In this document: positions 59,772 through 64,000 of the stretch, in pieces
Position numbering within the stretch: position 1 is the stretch's first letter
Layout of the letters: each line of letters begins with the position of its first letter
Assembly (NCBI GenBank): GCA_018970445.1
Contig: JAGWWF010000012.1
Coordinates: forward strand, 1 to 64,000
Direction of reading: 5' to 3'
Length of the DNA stretch: 64,000 nt
Source: Alphaproteobacteria bacterium
GTDB lineage: Bacteria > Pseudomonadota > Alphaproteobacteria > Sphingomonadales > Sphingomonadaceae
Translations under genes and position numbers: made by a program
The notes under the pieces: model-generated
What the model was told of the DNA's origin: nothing
Seen by the model: the letters and a program-made list of their open reading frames with translations, nothing else
Databases searched by the model: none

Positions 59772-60542
59772 CAGCGCCAGCGCATCGGCAAAGCGGTCGG
59801 AGGTTTCCACCGCATCGGCATAGGCGATCGAGCGCCCGTCGGGCAGGCAGGCCGGCAGAAGCTCGGGCGCACACGACAGGGTGATGTCGCGCGCCGCCAG
59901 CGCCGCCAGGCAGGCATCCAGCGCGGCGACATGATCGGCATGCCAGGGCGCGCCGGCATCAAATGGCGCCTGGATCCGCCCGGTGGAGCCGAACCGCAAC
60001 TGGAGGCTGCGCACCTGGCCGAACATGCTGGCACAGGCGGCCAGCCGCACGGCGAATTCGCCGCCATAGGTCAGCTCATGGCCGCTGTACCAATGCGAGA
60101 AATCGAGCGTGAGCGCCAGATCGGGAAAGCGCGCCAGCAGGGCGCGGGTGAGCGCAATGTCCTGGGTCATGGTGGCACGATGGGTTTCCACGTGCAGGGC
60201 ATGGCCGGTGCGGCTGGCGGCGGCCAGAATCGCATCGGCCAGCCGGTCCATTTCGGCGTCGGTTTCCAGCCCGGTGCCGGCGTGCAGCGTGGTGAAATCA
60301 AGGCCCTGATCCTGATGGGCCTGCGCCACCGCCAGCGCCTCAGCCGGCCGTGTCACCCGGGCCATGCCGCAGGGCAACAGCCCGGCGGCGCGGATGGCAT
60401 CCCATTCGCCCCAGGCCACGACGCCATGATAGCCATGCTGCTTGAGCAGATCGAGCTGGGCGCTCAGGCTCGCCCGCCAGCCGCTGCTGTGGCGCGGCAG
60501 GCCGGCCAGGCTGCCCAGGCAGATATCTCGCCGCAGCCGCAT
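59724..60542 (-). CDS. Xylose isomerase-like TIM-barrel protein
   Basis: The 272-residue protein has an AP-endonuclease-2/sugar-phosphate-isomerase pattern: DFTTLHAGTGLET, then HVETHRATMTQD and LTLDFSHWYSG. These carry Glu, His and Asp residues where metal ligands of the family lie. Members are isomerases, epimerases or dehydratases of sugars. ATG 60542 overlaps the stop of the dioxygenase gene (TGATG). Substrate is unknown. Confidence 0.8.
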   Translation of the reverse strand: MRLRRDICLGSLAGLPRHSSGWRASLSAQLDLLKQHGYHGVVAWGEWDAIRAAGLLPCGMARVTRPAEALAVAQAHQDQGLDFTTLHAGTGLETDAEMDRLADAILAAASRTGHALHVETHRATMTQDIALTRALLARFPDLALTLDFSHWYSGHELTYGGEFAVRLAACASMFGQVRSLQLRFGSTGRIQAPFDAGAPWHADHVAALDACLAALAARDITLSCAPELLPACLPDGRSIAYADAVETSDRFADALALSGLAEARCAALPRLP

Positions 60543-61357
60543 CAGGCCTCGGCAAACAGCACCGGGTTGATGGCAGAGGCGGCGACATCATGCGGCCGTA
60601 GGCCGGGCAGCCATTGCGCCAGATCGGCGCGCTGCATGTCGTTCACCGGCTCCGCCACCCGCATGTCGGCATCCATGTAGATCATGGTCATCACCGATCG
60701 CGGCTGGCTGGTGTGGTTGGGGCCGGCGCGGTGGAAGGTCCAGCCGGCGTGGAAACTCACGTCACCCAGCGCATAGGCTGCCCTGTCGACCGGGAAGCCA
60801 TGGGCCGCCATCGCCGCGCTGATCTGCGCCTCGCTCTCGTCGGAGATCGCCAGGTCGCGGCCGATCGCCAGCCGGTGGCTGCCGCGGTAAAATTCCAGCG
60901 GCCCCATTTCCAGCGGCGTCGATTGCAGCGGAATCCACACGGTGATGGTGCGGTCGGACGCCAGCGGCCAATAATATTGATCGGCGTGGGCCGGCGTGAT
61001 CCCGCCCGAAGGCTCCTTGTAGAGTGACTGGTCGTGATAGAGCCTCACGCGCTTCACCCCCAGCAGCCGGGCCGCCATGCCGGCCAGCCGCTGCCCGAAC
61101 ACGAATTGCTGCACCTGGGCCGATTGCCGCCACAGGTTCATCACCTGCAGGAAGGCGCGGTCATAGGTGCTGCGCTCGGCCAGCGGCTTGTCCTGCCGGT
61201 TCAGAGCGAGGGTGAGCCGGGTGATCTCGGCACCATGGTGCCGCAACGTGGCCGGCGCCAGCGCGCCGGGCACCCGCACAAAGCCCTCTTCCCGATAGCG
61301 GGCGAAGACATCGTCCGACAGCGGCATCGGCGTGTCGAGATCGGGCAGCAGGGTCAT
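60542..61357 (-). CDS. Phytanoyl-CoA dioxygenase (PhyH) family protein
   Basis: The 271-residue protein has the iron facial triad of PhyH-type 2-oxoglutarate oxygenases: His124-x-Asp126 in TPAHADQYYW, His209 in WTFHRAGPNHT, and an Arg220 that would bind 2-oxoglutarate. Cytoplasmic; bacterial relatives hydroxylate diverse small molecules. Its start overlaps the stop of the GH13 gene, and it is followed by the TIM-barrel gene, so the two may act in one modification pathway for a sugar derivative. Confidence 0.85.
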   Translation of the reverse strand: MTLLPDLDTPMPLSDDVFARYREEGFVRVPGALAPATLRHHGAEITRLTLALNRQDKPLAERSTYDRAFLQVMNLWRQSAQVQQFVFGQRLAGMAARLLGVKRVRLYHDQSLYKEPSGGITPAHADQYYWPLASDRTITVWIPLQSTPLEMGPLEFYRGSHRLAIGRDLAISDESEAQISAAMAAHGFPVDRAAYALGDVSFHAGWTFHRAGPNHTSQPRSVMTMIYMDADMRVAEPVNDMQRADLAQWLPGLRPHDVAASAINPVLFAEA

Positions 61358-62958
61358 GGCATAGTCTCCCGGTGCGGAAGGGATGATGGTGGCAGCTTGA
61401 ACAGCGCGGTTTGCCAGGGGCGCAACCGGGGCCCGCCGCCGCCCAGCAGATCGGGCGTGTCGGCCCCCGGCCCGTCATAGCGCGCCGGCACGGCCGACAG
61501 ATTGGCCACCAGCACCAGGCGCTCGCTGCCCAGCGCCCGCTCGATGATCAGCAGCGATGGGCCTTGGGCGGTCACGCTCTGGGTGCCGCGGCGCAGGGCG
61601 GGATGGGCCCGGCGCAGTTGCGCCAGCAGGCGATAATGGTTGAGCAGCGATCCTGGCGCGCCGGTCTGTTCGGCCACCGAAATCCCGTCGTGGTCACGCG
61701 CCTGGCGCCGATCCCAATAGGCGGCGCCGGACCGGCGGTACCAGAGCGCCTGGGTGGGGGCGGCATCGGTGGCGGTCCATTTGAACGCCTCGCGCAGCGG
61801 GATGGCATCCTGATCATCGGCAAAGCCGGGCAGGGTGGCGCCGCGCATGCCCAGTTCCTGGCCATAATAGATGGACGGCGTGCCCTTCAGGCCGAAGATT
61901 AGCGCGGCCGCCGTGCGCAATTGTTCCGGCGTGATGCCCGGATCAGACGCGATGCGGTTGACATCATGGTTCTCGGCAAACAGCAATTGATGCTTGCCGG
62001 CCGGGGTGGCCGCCGTCGTGCGGGCAATCGCCGCCATGATCGCGTCCCGGTCAAAGCGGCGCAGCGCCGTGTGCAGCGGGAAGGCGAAGACGGCGCTGGT
62101 GTCGGCTCGGGTCAGATAATCGGCGCCGATGTCGGTCCAGTCCGCCTGTTCGGCCACGAACATCAGCCGCGGGTTGGCGGCACGCAGGCGGGTGAACAGC
62201 GGTTTCCAGAAATCGGCAAACAAATTGGTCTGCAATCCGCGTGAATCCAGATCGTCCATCATGTGATCAAGGCGGAAGCCATCGACGCCGTCGTCAAAAC
62301 GGCCATCATGGTCAGGGTCCACCCAATCCAGCATGTATCGGGTGAAATAGGCCTGGCTGCGCGGGTGGGTGAGGGCGACCGTGGTGACGCCATGGGTATC
62401 CCCGCCGAAATGGCGGATTTCGCGCAGGCCGAAGGGGCCATCCTCCATCACGCCGGCGGCCCGGTCTCGCCACAGCAGATGATCGGCCAGCGGCGCATTG
62501 CGGTCAGCCCGCGCCGCCGTCCACCACGGATGGCCTTCGGCGACATATTGGAACTCCATGTCGAGATAGATCTTCATCCCGTTGCGGTGGAGTTCGCGCA
62601 CCATGCGCTGATAATCGGCCATGGTGCCGAATTCGGGATCGATGCCGGCAAAATCGGTGGCGAAATAATTGTGATAGACCCTGCTGGTATAGAGCGGGGT
62701 CAGCAGCACCGCCGTCACGCCAAGTGATTTCAAATAGGGGATGCTGGCGGTGATGCCATTGAGATCACCCTGCCGGTCGCCATTGCTGTCCCGGTAGCTG
62801 CGGGTGAAGATGTGATAGACAACCTCGTCCTGAAGGGCCGCCGTGTCAGGCCTGGGGGTGGCAAGTGCCGCCCCGCCAATGGCCAGCAATGCAGCCATGG
62901 CTGCGATGGCCGCAACTGCCAGCCACGCCGACCTTCTCGCCAGGTCCGCCATATCCAT
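61354..62958 (-). CDS. GH13 family alpha-amylase/alpha-glucosidase with N-terminal membrane or signal segment
   Basis: I chose ATG 62958, with GGAGG five bases upstream; the frame extends 5' into non-coding sequence. The 534-residue protein has a hydrophobic N-terminal segment (WLAVAAIAAMAALLAIGGAALA), a GH13 barrel with DGFRLD (nucleophile Asp231), VAEQADW (acid/base Glu270) and ENHDVNR (Asp332), and a C-terminal beta domain. It probably cleaves alpha-glucosidic bonds in the periplasm. It starts the operon with the PhyH and TIM-barrel genes and diverges from the AraC-type regulator gene. Confidence 0.9.
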   Translation of the reverse strand: MDMADLARRSAWLAVAAIAAMAALLAIGGAALATPRPDTAALQDEVVYHIFTRSYRDSNGDRQGDLNGITASIPYLKSLGVTAVLLTPLYTSRVYHNYFATDFAGIDPEFGTMADYQRMVRELHRNGMKIYLDMEFQYVAEGHPWWTAARADRNAPLADHLLWRDRAAGVMEDGPFGLREIRHFGGDTHGVTTVALTHPRSQAYFTRYMLDWVDPDHDGRFDDGVDGFRLDHMMDDLDSRGLQTNLFADFWKPLFTRLRAANPRLMFVAEQADWTDIGADYLTRADTSAVFAFPLHTALRRFDRDAIMAAIARTTAATPAGKHQLLFAENHDVNRIASDPGITPEQLRTAAALIFGLKGTPSIYYGQELGMRGATLPGFADDQDAIPLREAFKWTATDAAPTQALWYRRSGAAYWDRRQARDHDGISVAEQTGAPGSLLNHYRLLAQLRRAHPALRRGTQSVTAQGPSLLIIERALGSERLVLVANLSAVPARYDGPGADTPDLLGGGGPRLRPWQTALFKLPPSSLPHRETMP

Positions 62959-63135
62959 CAATCCTCCGCTGGGCTGGCCTGGTCCGATCGCGGTAGCGCC
63001 ATCCATCTGGTCCGTCACAAGGCGGTCCGGCGGGGACAGCATCGCGTTCCGGATCAAGTTTATAACCTTGCGCTTTCTGTATGAGAATGGCGCCTGGTTG
63101 CTTGCATATTGGCAATACACTATCAGTTTTTTGTC

Positions 63136-63966
63136 ATGCTCCCCGCCCTTTCAGAAGCCATCGCCCTGCCGCCGGGCACGGCTGCGCGCGTGGTGCATGT
63201 CACCCAGCCGGCGGACAGTCCGGTCCCTGACCGCTTTGCCCATTTCCATGGCGTGGCCGAACTGGTGCTGATCCACCAGGGGTCTGGCACCTTTATCACC
63301 GAGACGGGCGAACATCGGTTCGGGCCGCGGATGCTGCTGTTTGCGCCAATCATGGCCATCCATGATTTCGCCTTCGATCCGGGCGCACGAAACTGGACGC
63401 TTGTGCAATTTGACGCCTTGGCTGCCGATCCAGATCAACGGCTGCTACCCCGGCAGGCGGTTTCAGCCGCCCTGAACTCGGAAAGCCTGTGCCGTGCCCG
63501 CACAATGGTCGACTGGTTGTCGGACGGAATCGGTAGCACGCTGGCACCGGCCGAGGTTGAAATCCTGCTCAAGGCCCTGCTGCTGGCGATCAAGCCTGCG
63601 ATGGCAAGTGGCACGGCTGGCACGGAGAAACCCGACTATCCTCTCTCGCGCTTCCGGCCGGTGTTGCAACAGTTGATGGAACATCCCGGCCAACACATCG
63701 GCCTTGCCGATGCGGCAACCATGTGCGCGGTTTCGGCACCCTATTTCTCCAGGCTGTTCAAGCAAAGCTTTGGCATCGGCTTTTCGGCCTATCAAAACCA
63801 ATTCCGGTTGCAGCAGGCCGCAAGATTGCTGGCGACCAGTGACGCACCGACCTCGCAGATTGCCTATCGTCTGGGCTTTCAGTCACATGCCTATTTTTCG
63901 CAGCGTTTCCGCGAAATGTTTGGTGCCAGCCCGTCCCAGTTCCTCAAGACCATGCGGCACCGCTAA
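63136..63966 (+). CDS. AraC family transcriptional regulator
   Basis: I chose ATG 63136 (276 aa); TTG 63109 would add nine residues. An N-terminal cupin-like sugar-sensing domain (FHGVAELVLIHQGSGTFITETGEHRFGPRMLLFAP, cited as HGVAELVLIHQGSGTF) precedes two AraC helix-turn-helix motifs from about residue 175: LADAATMCAVSAPYFSRLFKQ and TSQIAYRLGFQSHAYFSQRF. It probably activates the divergent GH13 operon and perhaps the convergent-facing MFS-GH92 operon in response to a sugar. Confidence 0.9.
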   Translation: MLPALSEAIALPPGTAARVVHVTQPADSPVPDRFAHFHGVAELVLIHQGSGTFITETGEHRFGPRMLLFAPIMAIHDFAFDPGARNWTLVQFDALAADPDQRLLPRQAVSAALNSESLCRARTMVDWLSDGIGSTLAPAEVEILLKALLLAIKPAMASGTAGTEKPDYPLSRFRPVLQQLMEHPGQHIGLADAATMCAVSAPYFSRLFKQSFGIGFSAYQNQFRLQQAARLLATSDAPTSQIAYRLGFQSHAYFSQRFREMFGASPSQFLKTMRHR

Positions 63967-64000
63967 TGTTGGGGACCGGCGCATCTGTTTATCACTCTCC

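Noticed and set aside
63070-63090. Shared operator between GH13 and AraC genes
   Set aside because: TTTCTGTATGAGAAT matches only about half of the positions, no better than chance for this region.
1-64000. tRNA, rRNA, CRISPR arrays and insertion sequences
   Set aside because: I saw no cloverleaf sequences, regular spaced repeats or transposase-like genes on reading both strands.

Overview
This window looks like part of an alphaproteobacterial genome, most likely a sphingomonad. The G+C content is high throughout. There is a TonB-dependent outer-membrane receptor with a sphingomonad-style 'IVVTA' TonB box, several TonB/MFS-coupled catabolic operons, SoxBDAG, GMC plus gluconate-dehydrogenase-subunit-3 pairs, and dense ATGA-coupled operons. 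I saw no rRNA, tRNA, CRISPR array or transposase gene. The lineage is inferred from gene content only.

Layout. (1) 1-3123: right end of a mobilisation-type module. It holds the C-terminal part of a large coiled-coil (possibly relaxase) protein, a 54-residue ribbon-helix-helix protein, an unrecognised protein, and a small protein carrying a relaxase-like HxD...PHxH motif. A long imperfect hairpin follows. (2) 3124-55802: one very compact catabolic island. Operons alternate in direction, genes inside operons mostly overlap by 1-26 bases, and convergent operons usually overlap at their 3' ends. Eight promoter regions share one imperfect palindrome (consensus about GTTTCCRATTGGAAT), which suggests a single regulon. 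The only regulator gene inside the island is an XRE-cupin protein at 45469-46116. (3) 55803-56136: an AT-rich gap with no convincing gene. (4) 56137-63966: a second glycan locus with an SLC45-like MFS transporter, a GH92 alpha-mannosidase-family enzyme, a TIM-barrel protein, a PhyH-family dioxygenase, a GH13 enzyme and an AraC regulator. It has no full copy of the shared palindrome.

How the island may work (inference). A TonB receptor imports an oligomeric substrate. Secreted serine hydrolases of the beta-lactamase/DD-peptidase fold and an S9 peptidase, together with secreted GH2 and DUF1080 enzymes and a GMC-type 3-dehydrogenase, would cut it in the periplasm. A Dpp-type peptide ABC transporter and several MFS carriers would take up fragments. 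In the cytoplasm two MlrC-like M81 metallopeptidases, a membrane-dipeptidase-family enzyme, an N-acyl-D-amino-acid deacylase, a D-serine-dehydratase-like enzyme, a DgcN/DgcA-like D-glutamate pair, heterotetrameric sarcosine oxidase, and a threonine dehydratase with an AceE-like E1 plus E2 (2-oxobutyrate to propionyl-CoA) would finish the job. A ribulokinase and a fucose/arabinose-isomerase-family enzyme would handle a sugar part. The gene set fits a peptide rich in D- and N-methyl amino acids, possibly glycosylated, such as a nonribosomal or cyanobacterial peptide. The substrate cannot be read from sequence.
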